Counted from the first letter of the stretch, positions 8,216 to 17,363 are shown. The stretch: 64,000 bases of DNA from Methanosphaera sp. BMS (GCF_003268005.1 NZ_CP014213.1:806001-870000), one strand, 5' to 3'. Numbers and translations: made by a program. The notes: generated by a model from the sequence alone, not told the origin.

Positions 8216-9034
8216 ATGTTGGACAGACTATCAGAAAACGATAAATTAGTAATAATAGAATTCAAGAATTTCATTTTATTATTAATGGTAATAATTGATT
8301 TTCTATTTATTGGTATTGTACTGTTTAATCCGGCAAATAGTTATAACACGTCTTTTTTCATAAATTATGACATAGTTGTCTGTTTTTTATTATTCATGAA
8401 TTTAATTTATGAATATTTTACATCCAAAGAGCAGTTACTTCCATTTATCTATCAACATAAGATGGATATACTGGCATTAATACCATTTAATTACATATAT
8501 CTCAGATTCTTTTCAGCATATGGAACATTCAAATTAGTTCAAATTCTCAACATATTTAAAATTGGCAGTGTGAGAGAAAATTATACCGGTTCATTTAAAT
8601 ATTTTGTACATCATAGATTGCTTAAGGTTATATCATTATTATTGATATGCTATTTGTTAATGACATCAATAATATTATATCAAGTTGATCCATCAGTTAC
8701 AACATTATTCAACAGTTTCTGGTATAATATTGCAACAATATCCAGTGTTGGCTATGGAGATATAACACCCATTAGCATAACCGGAAAAATCATTGGCATA
8801 TTTACAATTATTATGGGAATAATGTTTGTTAGTGTATTTACCGCTGCCATGTCTTCAATTTATATGGAAAAGAATGAAGATGAAACTTTTAGAAAAATTA
8901 AAGAAGAGGTTGACGGAATAGAAAGTCAAATGGATGACTTATCAGTTAAGGTTAATAAATTGGAAGATGACATTAGCCTATTGAATGATAAGATGGATAT
9001 CTTAATAGATAAAATGGATGATAAAGAGGAATGA
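8216..9034 (+). CDS. Potassium channel protein with C-terminal coiled coil
   Basis: The 272-residue membrane protein has several hydrophobic segments (about residues 15-35, 48-65, 80-100, 135-155) before the pore. The pore carries the selectivity filter SSVGYGDITP (Gly179-Asp182), followed by a final membrane helix around residues 190-215. The last 50 residues (about 220-272) are a charged heptad-like helix, probably a cytoplasmic coiled coil that sets the tetramer. The second segment region has few arginines, so strong voltage sensing is doubtful. It overlaps the next gene by four bases, and a TrkH-type K+ transporter follows on the other strand. Confidence 0.9.
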   Translation: MLDRLSENDKLVIIEFKNFILLLMVIIDFLFIGIVLFNPANSYNTSFFINYDIVVCFLLFMNLIYEYFTSKEQLLPFIYQHKMDILALIPFNYIYLRFFSAYGTFKLVQILNIFKIGSVRENYTGSFKYFVHHRLLKVISLLLICYLLMTSIILYQVDPSVTTLFNSFWYNIATISSVGYGDITPISITGKIIGIFTIIMGIMFVSVFTAAMSSIYMEKNEDETFRKIKEEVDGIESQMDDLSVKVNKLEDDISLLNDKMDILIDKMDDKEE

Positions 9035-9036
9035 TT

Positions 9037-9549
9037 ATGAAACCCGAAGAAGTTATTAGAATGGAACAGGAAGATGATGATGAGGAATTTGTGGGATTGA
9101 ATGTTGACAGTGAACTCTTGGAGTTGGTTCCCAAATTATTCAAGACCGAACCGGAAGTTGAAGTGTTTTATGATGGATTTCTGGAAAGAATTCAAACGGA
9201 CAAGAAGTTAAGAAAACATCAGGATAATCGTAAACGTATGAACAAGGCATTTCTGGATGAATTGCTTAAATATTTTGATTTGGATACGATTAATGACGTT
9301 TTAAACAACAAGTCAAAAAATGATGATGTGGAACTGGCAAGCGGTGCCGATGAGAAGGAAGTTGACAGAATTCTTAGAAAAACCTTCAAAAACAAGATGG
9401 AATTCAGGATGTTTATAACATACATCAGCCAGTTTATGATGGAAAATAATGATACGCCAGTCGAGGCAGCAGCCAAGAGTATGCGTAGACTTGGCAAAAG
9501 TGATAATGATACGCTGGCCATTACCAGCATTATCGATAAGATTTTTTAA
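9037..9549 (+). CDS. Hypothetical protein co-transcribed with the K+ channel, 170 aa
   Basis: I do not recognise this family. The protein is soluble, acidic at the N-terminus and helix-rich, without cysteines. A VFYDGFLERIQTDKKLRKH segment and a C-terminal ISQFMMENNDTPVEAA segment look like helical bundles. An ATG at 9031 overlaps the channel stop (ATGA). The ATG at 9037 has AGAGGA at better distance and was preferred. Tight coupling to the channel gene suggests a cytoplasmic accessory role, which is inference only. Confidence 0.65.
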   Translation: MKPEEVIRMEQEDDDEEFVGLNVDSELLELVPKLFKTEPEVEVFYDGFLERIQTDKKLRKHQDNRKRMNKAFLDELLKYFDLDTINDVLNNKSKNDDVELASGADEKEVDRILRKTFKNKMEFRMFITYISQFMMENNDTPVEAAAKSMRRLGKSDNDTLAITSIIDKIF

Positions 9550-9577
9550 AAAAAAAAAGAAGTTTAATGAATAGTTA
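9548..9577. terminator. Shared A/T-rich terminator between convergent genes
   Basis: The 28 bases between the convergent stops of the 9037 and 9578 genes start with TTTTTT followed by an unbroken run of eleven A residues. The T tract serves the + strand and the A run reads as a U tract on the - strand, matching archaeal T-tract termination in both directions. Confidence 0.45.
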
Positions 9578-11080
9578 TTATTCATTTTTACTTTCCACTT
9601 TACTTTGTAGCATGTAAAACATGTATACGATTGAAAGTAACAATGGCCATACGCCAATCCTGCCCGCCCAGAAATCTATAATCAGTACTATTTTTACCAC
9701 CAACGGAAGTGATGGTGATATGAATGACGGTCCTACACCGGTATTTCCAATTGATGCGGCCACTATAGTAAATGATATCTCCAAATTCTTACAGAACATC
9801 AAGACTATCAGCGTACTTACTATAAATAATAGTACATATGCTATTATGTATACAAGTATTGTTCTTATGGTATCCTTTGATATTTCACGTTTTTTCTGGT
9901 CATGATATATTTTTCTTTTTATAACCGTATTTGTCGGTAGAAACATCTGCTGTGTTTCCCACCATATCGCCTTGAACATGACCACTACATTATATATCTT
10001 TATTCCACCTGCAGTGGAACATACGGCTCCTCCACATAGCATCAACAGTACAAGTATGTAATAGCTAAATGGTGTCCATATATTTATGTCGGTTGACAGA
10101 AATCCGGTGGACGTCAGAATTGACACTACCTGGAATAGTGAGTGTCTGAATATCAGTATGGCATCCTGACCATATAAACCGTTGATGTATAGACTTATGA
10201 ATATGAGTGCCGTTGCTATTATGATAATGGCAAACATTGCCCTTATTTCAACATCCTTGTGTAGCTTTCTCCAGTTTCCCTTCATAATTCTATAGTGTAC
10301 TATGAAGTTTGTAGCACCCATTATCATTACCACGATCGTGATTAGTTGGATTACTGGATTTGTGAAGTTGTTTATGTGTTCGGGATGAATCGAATAACCG
10401 CCGGTAGCTATACCTACAAATGAGTAGCATATGGAATCGAAGATATCCAATCCTCCAAGTATGTACATGCTTATTGCAAGTGCGGTTAATATTAGATATA
10501 CCTTGATAAATATTGTGGATGTATGTTTGATGTTTGGCGTCATCTGTTCTGTTTTACCCTCTGCAAAGTACAGTCGTTTAAGGCTTACGGATGATGGCAC
10601 TATAACCAAGAGCAGGAATATGATTCCCAAACCGCCAAACCATTGTATTAGACATCTCCATATAGATATTGAATATGGGAAGGTGTATACGTCATACATC
10701 GAAAAGCCTGTAGTTGTAATACCGCTCATGCCTTCAAAAAATGCGTCAATAAATGATAAGTCGCCTGATATGAAATATGGCAGTGATGCAAACAGGGAGG
10801 TAAAACCCCAAATGCTCATAACAAATATTAATGATCCCTTGAGTGATAGATTTGTAATGCTTTTTGTATTGAAAAAGACATATAAAACTAGACCTACCGC
10901 TATATTAATGATGGCAGATAATATGAATGAATGGAAATATATGTCCGGATCATTATATATGTAGGCACATATAATAGGAATTATCATCAATAAACCCAGC
11001 ACTATTGAAACATAACCGGTATAATGACCGATAGTTTTTAGTTCGGCCGGTTTTATCTTATTTATTGTAAAAGTATTCAT
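9578..11080 (-). CDS. TrkH/KtrB-type potassium uptake subunit
   Basis: The 500-residue protein has the fourfold membrane-pore-membrane layout of TrkH/KtrB. The first pore loop is EGMSGITTTGFSMYD, followed by WFGGLGIIFLLL. Later loops include GIATGGYSIHPEH, LTSTGFLSTDIN and ASIGNTGVGPSF, each with the conserved glycine. It should form the K+ pathway of a Trk/Ktr system. The regulatory TrkA/KtrA subunit is not in this window. An ATG 15 bases upstream (11095) is possible; the ATG at 11080 has a GGGAT element ahead of it. It is convergent with the channel operon, sharing an A/T-rich terminator region. Confidence 0.93.
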   Translation of the reverse strand: MNTFTINKIKPAELKTIGHYTGYVSIVLGLLMIIPIICAYIYNDPDIYFHSFILSAIINIAVGLVLYVFFNTKSITNLSLKGSLIFVMSIWGFTSLFASLPYFISGDLSFIDAFFEGMSGITTTGFSMYDVYTFPYSISIWRCLIQWFGGLGIIFLLLVIVPSSVSLKRLYFAEGKTEQMTPNIKHTSTIFIKVYLILTALAISMYILGGLDIFDSICYSFVGIATGGYSIHPEHINNFTNPVIQLITIVVMIMGATNFIVHYRIMKGNWRKLHKDVEIRAMFAIIIIATALIFISLYINGLYGQDAILIFRHSLFQVVSILTSTGFLSTDINIWTPFSYYILVLLMLCGGAVCSTAGGIKIYNVVVMFKAIWWETQQMFLPTNTVIKRKIYHDQKKREISKDTIRTILVYIIAYVLLFIVSTLIVLMFCKNLEISFTIVAASIGNTGVGPSFISPSLPLVVKIVLIIDFWAGRIGVWPLLLSIVYMFYMLQSKVESKNE

Positions 11081-11312
11081 GTGCAAAAATCCCATTATTA
11101 TACACTAATATTCTATATTAACTTATATATATATAAATTTTAATATTTTTTCCATTTAATATTTAAGGAATGTATGAATAATATTAGCACGGTTTTGTGA
11201 AAATTCGTTAAAGTTATGAAAAAACAGGATATTAATTGTATTTTTTATTGAATCTGGAGGATAGGTTATGATTATTTTAAAAATAAAAAATATAAAAAAA
11301 TAGGTGGTTGGA

Positions 11313-11741
11313 TTATTTATCTGTGTTTTCCTTTTTTATTACAGAGAATATGTCCCTAAATGTAGATCCTATACTTCCACCAATGCTTCCAAGTATCAAA
11401 CCGCCGAATAGTATTATTGTAACCATCAATAGTATTGATAGGCTGGTTGCCATGTCTCCGGTAGTTAGGATTGAATTGAACTTTGGAATGTAATAGAATA
11501 AGAACATTACGCCAAAGAATATTGTAAACAGTATGCTTGCTGCTATGGCACGTAATGTCTTATGATTAACAGAACGTTTTTTTGATGGATTGTATATGAA
11601 TGCTGCTATCATTGAGGAGAATAATACTGCTATTATCGTACCTGTTATTGGATAGCCTATGAATCTACATACTAATAGGATTAGACTAGCTACAAATAAT
11701 CCAATCGATATAGATGTTAAATAGTCAAATTCTAAATTCAT
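11313..11741 (-). CDS. Four-helix small membrane protein, 142 aa
   Basis: Four hydrophobic segments are visible, at about residues 10-28, 33-50, 65-88 and 98-122. The last is glycine-rich (LFGGLILGSIGGSIGS). Short basic loops (PSKKRSVNHK) and a charged tail separate or follow them. The pattern resembles small four-helix membrane proteins common in Methanobacteriales (DUF5518-like), but I cannot confirm the family. No enzyme motif is present. It is transcribed alone between the TrkH gene and another hypothetical gene. Confidence 0.65.
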   Translation of the reverse strand: MNLEFDYLTSISIGLFVASLILLVCRFIGYPITGTIIAVLFSSMIAAFIYNPSKKRSVNHKTLRAIAASILFTIFFGVMFLFYYIPKFNSILTTGDMATSLSILLMVTIILFGGLILGSIGGSIGSTFRDIFSVIKKENTDK

Positions 11742-11796
11742 ATAAATCTATAAATAGATATATTCATTTAAATATAAATAATTTTTTTTAAAAAGT

Positions 11797-12240
11797 CTAA
11801 ATGCTATCTTGGGTAATTTTTGTGTATATCCCATTATCCATGATTTTTAATGATTCATTTTCCGTTGTGATGTATACTTCATTTTTCAATTGATCTTCTA
11901 CATAGTATATCTTGTTAAATATTTTTAGAATTATGGTATGTTTTGAAATCATTTGTTCCAGGATATCGGTAGGTAGTTTGATTTTATCGTCTATTATCAT
12001 TAAATCAACTTCGGGGATAAATGATAGAAGAGTTTTTTCATCCGTGTTACTGTTATTGTCCATCATTACTAACTCGTTCTCGGTATTTCTGGTTATTAGA
12101 AAACTGTCATCAAATACTTTATCCAGGTTTATAAGATTATCTTTAATATCATCCATGTAAATATATTCTATAGATTCTTTATTGTCCATTTTATCTATTT
12201 GTTTGAATATTGGGTCCATATTTTTATCACTTTTTTCCAT
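11797..12240 (-). CDS. Hypothetical acidic protein, 147 aa
   Basis: I do not recognise this protein. It is soluble, rich in Asp, Ile and Lys, without cysteines, signal peptide or membrane segment. Alternating beta-like stretches (DDSFLITRNTENELVMMD, VDLMIIDDKIKLP, IYYVEDQLKNEVYITT) suggest a small alpha/beta fold. The AGGAG site eight bases before the ATG supports it as a real gene. It lies upstream of the small membrane protein on the same strand and could share its transcript. Confidence 0.6.
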   Translation of the reverse strand: MEKSDKNMDPIFKQIDKMDNKESIEYIYMDDIKDNLINLDKVFDDSFLITRNTENELVMMDNNSNTDEKTLLSFIPEVDLMIIDDKIKLPTDILEQMISKHTIILKIFNKIYYVEDQLKNEVYITTENESLKIMDNGIYTKITQDSI

Positions 12241-12554
12241 ATTTTCATCTCCTAAAATATTTTAATAAAAAAATGCAGGTAAAATATTTTTTTAATTAAT
12301 TAACCTACAATTAAATATATTATTAATACTTCTATATAAATTTTTATTTTCAATTAAATTTGATAAATGATACATAAAAATATATTTAAAGCTATTAAAA
12401 CAAAATTTTTATATATGGATGATTATGCAAATAATAATAATTAATATAAATGTATTACTTATGAGTGGTTTTATTAAACTATAAAACAGAAAATAGAAAA
12501 GGTCAAATGAAAATAGAACAATTAAATATCAAAAAAATAAAGAAAAAAAGGAAA
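12241..12554. other. AT-rich intergenic stretch without a visible gene
   Basis: This lies between the start of the 11797 gene and the end of the P-type ATPase gene. Only AT-rich sequence with T-runs is seen, including an A-rich terminator-like stretch just after the ATPase stop. No ORF with a ribosome binding site and no convincing structured element was found. Confidence 0.4.
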
Positions 12555-14666
12555 TTAGGATGAATCCACTTTAGGAATATCAATGTAGTTCTTACTGGAT
12601 GAACTATCATAACTAAGCAACATCGTACTACCGTTATGCAATACGGATGTTAAGGATGGAGGAATAATACCTATTATACCTAACGCCATGAATAGAGTGT
12701 TAAGAACAACAATATACCGATAGTTTCTGTTTATTAAATCCAACATTCTCTGACTTAATAACCTGATAGTTACCAAATCTTCCAAAGTAGGTCTAAGTAA
12801 TGTGATATCGGCAACCTCTCTTGCCAAGTCGGATGAATCCTTCATGGCAACCGATACGTCAGCGGCAGATAATGCAGGTGAATCATTGATTCCATCTCCA
12901 ACCATGATAACCTTCTTACCTGATGCCTTGATTTCCTCTACCACACTGGCCTTATCTTCAGGAAGAACCTGTGACCTGTAGTGATCAATACCCAATTCAT
13001 TTGCAATGGTCTTGGCCGCATTTTCGGAATCTCCTGTAAGCATGATGATATCTTTGATACCTAATGATTTAAGTTCTTTGAGAACATCCTTAGCTTCCTC
13101 TCTTGGAGGGTCATCAATACATATGATACCTTCAAGGTTACCGTCTATTGCAAAGTAGATTACGGAGTATTTATCCATACTTTCCTGGATTAACTGTTTG
13201 TGCTCATCAGATATGGTAACTCCTTCATCTTCAATTACAAAGTGTCTGCTACCTAGAACAGTACGTTTACCGAATAATGTTGTTGCAATACCATGAGCTA
13301 CAATATATTCTACTTCTGAGTGTAACTCTTCAGTGTGTGTAAGGTTTAATTCTTTAGCCTTATTCACAATAGCAGTAGCTACACTGTGAGGGAAGTGTTC
13401 TTCAAGACATGCTGCCTGACGTAATACCTCATCATCAGATAATTGGCCTAATGATACGTATTTGGCCACATGAGGTGAAGACTTGGTCAAGGTACCTGTC
13501 TTATCGAAGATTATCGTGTCAGCAGTTGCAAATGCTTCAAGATATCTTCCACCTTTAACTACAATTTCCCGTTCAGATGCTTCACGCATAGTTGATATTA
13601 CCGTAACCGGCGTAGCCAACTTAATGGCACATGAATAATCCACAGTCAATGCAGCGGTTGCCTTAATAGGATCCCTTGTTAAAAGATAAGTAAGTGCCGT
13701 TACTCCGAAGTTCCATGGTACAATTGAGTCAGCCAATGATTCGGCCTTACTTTGTACACCTGCCTTTACCTCTTCGGATGATTCAATTAAATCTATGATT
13801 TGATTGATTCTGGTATCTTCATTTAATGCATCGACATTGATTGTTATATTACCGTCTTCAACAATCGTACCTGCAAATACTGCATTTCCTTCTTTTTTAT
13901 TAACTGCTAAAGATTCACCGGTCATTGTAGCTTCATTTATTTCAGCCATTCCCTTGATTATGGTTCCATCAGCTGGAATGATAGTACCGGTACGTACAAT
14001 TACATGATCGTTTTCTTTTAAATCTGTAAATGGTATTTGTATTTCTTCACCAGTTTCTGTTTCAACCCATACCTTGTTAATGTTTAGCATTAAACTTTTT
14101 TCAAGTGAATGTTTTGTCTTTTCTATTGTGTATTCTTCTAATATTTCGGATAATCCTAAGAGGAATACAATAGAACCTGCCGGTCCATACATACCCTGCG
14201 TTAATGTAACAAATATTGATGATGCATCCAATAAATCAACATCTAATCTTAAATGTCTTAAGCTATCCAATCCACTAGCCAAATAAGGGGCTGCTTCATA
14301 TAAAATTCTTACTACACGAATTGGTAACGGCATGAAGAATTTGAAGAAGTACCTGGTAGCTATTTTTCTAAGAATCTTATTGATGTATCTGTTGTTTGTT
14401 TCATTAACCAGTTCATCATTTGTAGGTTCTGCTTCTTTAATATCTCTACGAGTTATATCAGCTAATGTTTTAAGTATGCATTTTTTATTACCAGTATATT
14501 TAATGTATATACTACCATTTATAGATGAAACTTTAACAGTTTGGATATTATCCTTTTTTGATAAAAATTGGCTTAAACCATAGCTTTGTTCCTTGGAAAT
14601 GACATTTTTTCCTAGACGAACACGCAATGTATCCAAGTTATTATCATAAACTATTTTAAATTTCAT
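12555..14666 (-). CDS. P1B-type heavy-metal-translocating ATPase
   Basis: The 703-residue protein has the P-type ATPase core. TGES is in the actuator domain (ATMTGES), DKTGTLT carries the phosphorylated Asp388, and MLTGDSENAAKTIA and MVGDGINDSPAL follow. The membrane motif before the phosphorylation domain is YSCAIKLATP rather than the CPC of Cu/Zn pumps. The last helix region carries LHNGSTMLLS. The N-terminal about 80 residues resemble a heavy-metal domain without CxxC. The metal is therefore not assignable from sequence; it is not a typical Cu(I) pump. A small helical protein is encoded just upstream on the same strand. Confidence 0.88.
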   Translation of the reverse strand: MKFKIVYDNNLDTLRVRLGKNVISKEQSYGLSQFLSKKDNIQTVKVSSINGSIYIKYTGNKKCILKTLADITRRDIKEAEPTNDELVNETNNRYINKILRKIATRYFFKFFMPLPIRVVRILYEAAPYLASGLDSLRHLRLDVDLLDASSIFVTLTQGMYGPAGSIVFLLGLSEILEEYTIEKTKHSLEKSLMLNINKVWVETETGEEIQIPFTDLKENDHVIVRTGTIIPADGTIIKGMAEINEATMTGESLAVNKKEGNAVFAGTIVEDGNITINVDALNEDTRINQIIDLIESSEEVKAGVQSKAESLADSIVPWNFGVTALTYLLTRDPIKATAALTVDYSCAIKLATPVTVISTMREASEREIVVKGGRYLEAFATADTIIFDKTGTLTKSSPHVAKYVSLGQLSDDEVLRQAACLEEHFPHSVATAIVNKAKELNLTHTEELHSEVEYIVAHGIATTLFGKRTVLGSRHFVIEDEGVTISDEHKQLIQESMDKYSVIYFAIDGNLEGIICIDDPPREEAKDVLKELKSLGIKDIIMLTGDSENAAKTIANELGIDHYRSQVLPEDKASVVEEIKASGKKVIMVGDGINDSPALSAADVSVAMKDSSDLAREVADITLLRPTLEDLVTIRLLSQRMLDLINRNYRYIVVLNTLFMALGIIGIIPPSLTSVLHNGSTMLLSYDSSSSKNYIDIPKVDSS

Positions 14667-14721
14667 TTTTTTAATTCCATCTTTTTTTTTAAAAAAAAAT
14701 ATAAAGAAATATATTATAAAA

Positions 14722-15063
14722 TTAATCTTTTACGAATTCTACATCATATTCTTCGTCTAATTCATCTTCATCTATTAAGTCTTCAGGACCGAATACTTCA
14801 ATTTGCTGTTTTTCCTGAGCTTCAGCATGGATATCTTCAGCATCTTCTTTGATGTTTTCAATTGATTCCTCAATTGTATCTTTAAGATCTATCAATCCTG
14901 CTGTAGCGTTAACTGCAAAGTCATGTGCAGCATCCGTTTCTGAGATTTTTTTGATAGCGTAAGCAGCTACCATTCCACCAATGAAGTATTTTACTTCTGT
15001 TCTTCCTAAGAAACCTGTTATTCTACCTGTTATGTTACTTTCTGAGTCGTTATTAAATACCAT
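14722..15063 (-). CDS. Small membrane-associated protein upstream of the metal ATPase (DUF6110-like)
   Basis: The 113-residue protein has one glycine-rich hydrophobic segment (KYFIGGMVAAYAIKKI, about residues 24-40). An amphipathic acidic helix rich in Glu, Asp and Ala follows, with a very acidic tail. This resembles small proteins (DUF6110-like) found beside P1B-type ATPases, an assignment from memory of the family. The acidic tail could bind metal ions or dock on the pump, which is inference. Several in-frame ATGs lie upstream, but GGTGATAAAT directly before the ATG at 15063 decides the start. It precedes the ATPase gene by 55 bases and is probably co-transcribed. Confidence 0.65.
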   Translation of the reverse strand: MVFNNDSESNITGRITGFLGRTEVKYFIGGMVAAYAIKKISETDAAHDFAVNATAGLIDLKDTIEESIENIKEDAEDIHAEAQEKQQIEVFGPEDLIDEDELDEEYDVEFVKD

Positions 15064-15413
15064 ATTTATCACCATATTAATGTTAATTTGATTCAATTAT
15101 TTTTTATTAGAATATTTATTTCATTCTATAATATCAAATAAGTTTATTATACTATATAAATATGTTTCTTTTTAGGTATATGTAATAAATTTTTATGTAA
15201 ACTTAAAAATAATTTAGGTTAAAATAAAAATAATCCCATATTCAACTATTTGTCCTTAATTTTTAAATTAAAGCCAGATAATTGAATATTTTTTTGAGAT
15301 TTTTCCATACCTAATTAATAATATGTCATTGCTGGTTAATAAATTTAGGCATGACTAATTTCTTAAATTATTAAAATTATAAAATACAGAGTATAATCAT
15401 AGAGGTATTAAAA
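15064..15413. other. Divergent intergenic region without a visible gene
   Basis: This holds the promoters of two divergent genes. A TATA-like ATTATAAAA stands about 45 bases before the + strand gene at 15414, and AT-rich sequence flanks the GGTGAT site of the - strand gene. No ORF or strong inverted repeat is seen. Confidence 0.35.
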
Positions 15414-15794
15414 ATGAGCAAATGGAATTATGAAAGACTGGAAGAAATGACAAATACCGATAATGAATACATAAACATCAAATTGAACTATACATATATA
15501 GCAGATAATTATGAGGATATGCTGATAAAAACCTACACAGACGGTAACCTGACACCAACATTGTTTGATGATGTTGAATTGGCATATGACGGAAAAATAT
15601 TAAAGGACATTCAATTGCCACAGATAAATGATGATGTAAAAAAGACAATAGATGAAAAGAAAAAAGCACGAAAAGTAGTGGAATTGAAACATTTTTCAAG
15701 AGATATGACGCACCAAGACTGGTTTAAACACCTTGAAGATGAAGTATGTGAGTTTCTGGAAAAATACCCCGAATTTGGTGACGTGATTATTTAA
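15414..15794 (+). CDS. Hypothetical protein, 126 aa
   Basis: I do not recognise this protein. It is soluble and charged, with one cysteine and no membrane segment. The N-terminal half alternates polar strands (NEYINIKLNYTYIADNY). The C-terminal half has a Lys-rich helix and HFSRDMTHQDWFKHLEDEV. An AGAGGT site is at good distance before the ATG. Its last eight bases overlap the 3' end of the convergent zinc-ribbon gene, so antisense interference between the two transcripts is possible. Confidence 0.6.
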   Translation: MSKWNYERLEEMTNTDNEYINIKLNYTYIADNYEDMLIKTYTDGNLTPTLFDDVELAYDGKILKDIQLPQINDDVKKTIDEKKKARKVVELKHFSRDMTHQDWFKHLEDEVCEFLEKYPEFGDVII

Positions 15795-16338
15795 GATTGA
15801 TAAAGCCCAGGAAAAATGGGATTTCCCGATTGGTATTGATTGCCTTAATGCACCTGTAGGTATCATATATTACATATATCTCCCATATCAATGCCATGTA
15901 GAGGATGTATGAGTTAAAGTCCACCAGGAAATCAGGAGTAATGGGTATAAACGAATTTATGACTAATGAAAGGATAAATTCCACTATCCCCCTTTTGGTC
16001 AAACCTGCATAGACATTGCCAATTCCAGTAATAAAGAAGGATAATAAGCATCCCAACAGAACACTCTTTTTTGATTGATTATTCAAGTTATCCTCTTCAA
16101 AGACACTTTGTACATTATCCAACAGATAATATCCCTCATCATAGGCATATGTGTTTTTTGGGATATCTTCTCTTTTTTCAACCGGATTATCATATCCGAT
16201 ATACATGCTATCATCATTATCTGGAGTATTTATATAATCGGCATCATTTTCATGAGATTGCCTTATCATATAATGACATCTTTTGCAGATACATGCATCC
16301 TCATCATTCTCAAATCCACAATTGTCACACTTTGACAT
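15787..16338 (-). CDS. Zinc-ribbon membrane protein, 183 aa
   Basis: The N-terminus is a compact zinc ribbon with two knuckles, CDNCG and CKRC, at residues 4-21. A polar, Asp/Tyr-rich linker of about 60 residues follows. The C-terminal 90 residues hold two to three hydrophobic segments, including LLGCLLSFFITGIGNVYAG and a GIVEFILSLVINSF stretch, resembling TM2-like small membrane domains. The ribbon would face the cytoplasm. Function unknown; such ribbon plus membrane proteins are frequent in this genome segment (see 47012 and 48134). Confidence 0.7.
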   Translation of the reverse strand: MSKCDNCGFENDEDACICKRCHYMIRQSHENDADYINTPDNDDSMYIGYDNPVEKREDIPKNTYAYDEGYYLLDNVQSVFEEDNLNNQSKKSVLLGCLLSFFITGIGNVYAGLTKRGIVEFILSLVINSFIPITPDFLVDFNSYILYMALIWEIYVIYDTYRCIKAINTNREIPFFLGFINLK

Positions 16339-16537
16339 TCAAACCACATTCTTTATAGATATTTATATTATGTTTAAAGTTTTTAATATCTTTTTAAAAT
16401 TGAATATATTTGGTATTGGAAATTGATATGGATATCTGCATTTTTGAATTTGATTAAAAAGAGTGTGTATTCAAACATGCCAAAGTTGATTCGGATAAAA
16501 AAAAGAGTTAAGATAGAAAAAGTGTGTTGTATTGGGT

Positions 16538-16669
16538 TTAGTATATGTTATAGTATTCTTTTATAGAATTTTTATCGTTAACTCTGAATAAGGATACATT
16601 GTTTTCTTTTGTCTTATTCTTGATATTTTCTTTTATGCTGATTTTAATTATTCTGTTAGTGAACTCCAT
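16538..16669 (-). CDS. Predicted 43-residue basic microprotein
   Basis: This short ORF starts MEFTNRIIKISIKENIKNK and is Lys/Asn-rich without a membrane segment. The case for a real gene is its ribosome binding site: AGGTGATAAAG directly before the ATG, the same arrangement as the strongest genes in the window. Nothing else indicates function. Its upstream region holds the 23-nt repeat block at 16960-17188. Chance occurrence in AT-rich DNA remains possible. Confidence 0.45.
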   Translation of the reverse strand: MEFTNRIIKISIKENIKNKTKENNVSLFRVNDKNSIKEYYNIY

Positions 16670-17363
16670 CTTTATCACCTAGTTTAAATTGATTATTTCA
16701 TCATGAATATTTCCCTTGATATCAGCGTATGGTCGGTATTGAAACCAAGGCAAATACCGTTAATGGATTTTAATCTGATAGTGTTTCGTTATTGTTTATT
16801 AGTTTTTTTTATGTTCTAAACGTGGTACCTTCTTTTAATATTTTATGTTAAACATTTAATCACCTTATTAACATAGTCGATATATTAAGTCATGTTTCCT
16901 ACTACTTCTTATGTATCCTTTTTAATATAAAGGGATTTGAAGGGCTCGTGAGAAGTATTGGGGGATATTGATAAGTAATCCAGGGGGTAATGATAAGTAA
17001 TCCATGGGGTATTGATAAGTATTGTGTGGGGGGTCATGATAAGTACTCATTTTTTTAAATATAATTAATAATAACACCGCTGAGACATAATAATTTATGA
17101 TGTTTTTGAAAATAAATCACAACATTTTCACTGGGAAAACAAGGGGGTTATGATAAGTAATATGTAGGGGGTCATGATAACTACCCCCATTTTTAATAAA
17201 AATAAGTGTAATTAGTAATAAAAGTGATTTTTAGAAAAAAATGAGAAAAAAATAGCAAAAAATAAATAATTTTTAAAATACGTAAAATACGAAACAAGAA
17301 GCCCTATAGCCATAAAAATAGCTAAATAATTTTTAAAAAATTTTAAAAAATAAAAGAGGGGAT
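16670..17363. other. Long intergenic region between the 43-aa ORF and the adhesin-like gene
   Basis: No protein gene is seen. It holds the 23-nt repeat block at 16960-17188 and a small inverted repeat (CGGTATT at 16734-16740, AATACCG at 16753-16759). The last 150 bases before the adhesin stop are A-rich. The region could carry a small RNA or protein-binding array. Confidence 0.4.
16960..17188. repeat. Six imperfect 23-nt repeats with core GGGGGTNATGATAAGTA
   Basis: Four units run head to tail at 16960-17050 and two more at 17143-17188. Each begins with four to six G residues, followed by TATTGATAAGTA or TCATGATAAGTA and a variable AT-rich end. The unit length of 22-24 is not a multiple of three, and the + strand reads TGATAA stops, so it is not coding. 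The phase of about two helical turns suggests a protein-binding array. No CRISPR-like spacers are present. Confidence 0.7.

Noticed and set aside
10431-10964. 177-codon ORF antisense to the TrkH gene
   Set aside because: It lies wholly within the well-supported TrkH gene on the other strand, has no ribosome binding site and no recognisable domain; it is a mirror of hydrophobic codons.
16960-17050. 43-codon ORF on the - strand across the 23-nt repeats (STYHDPPHNTYQYP..)
   Set aside because: The repeat unit is not a multiple of three, so the frame would shift in each unit; no ribosome binding site.
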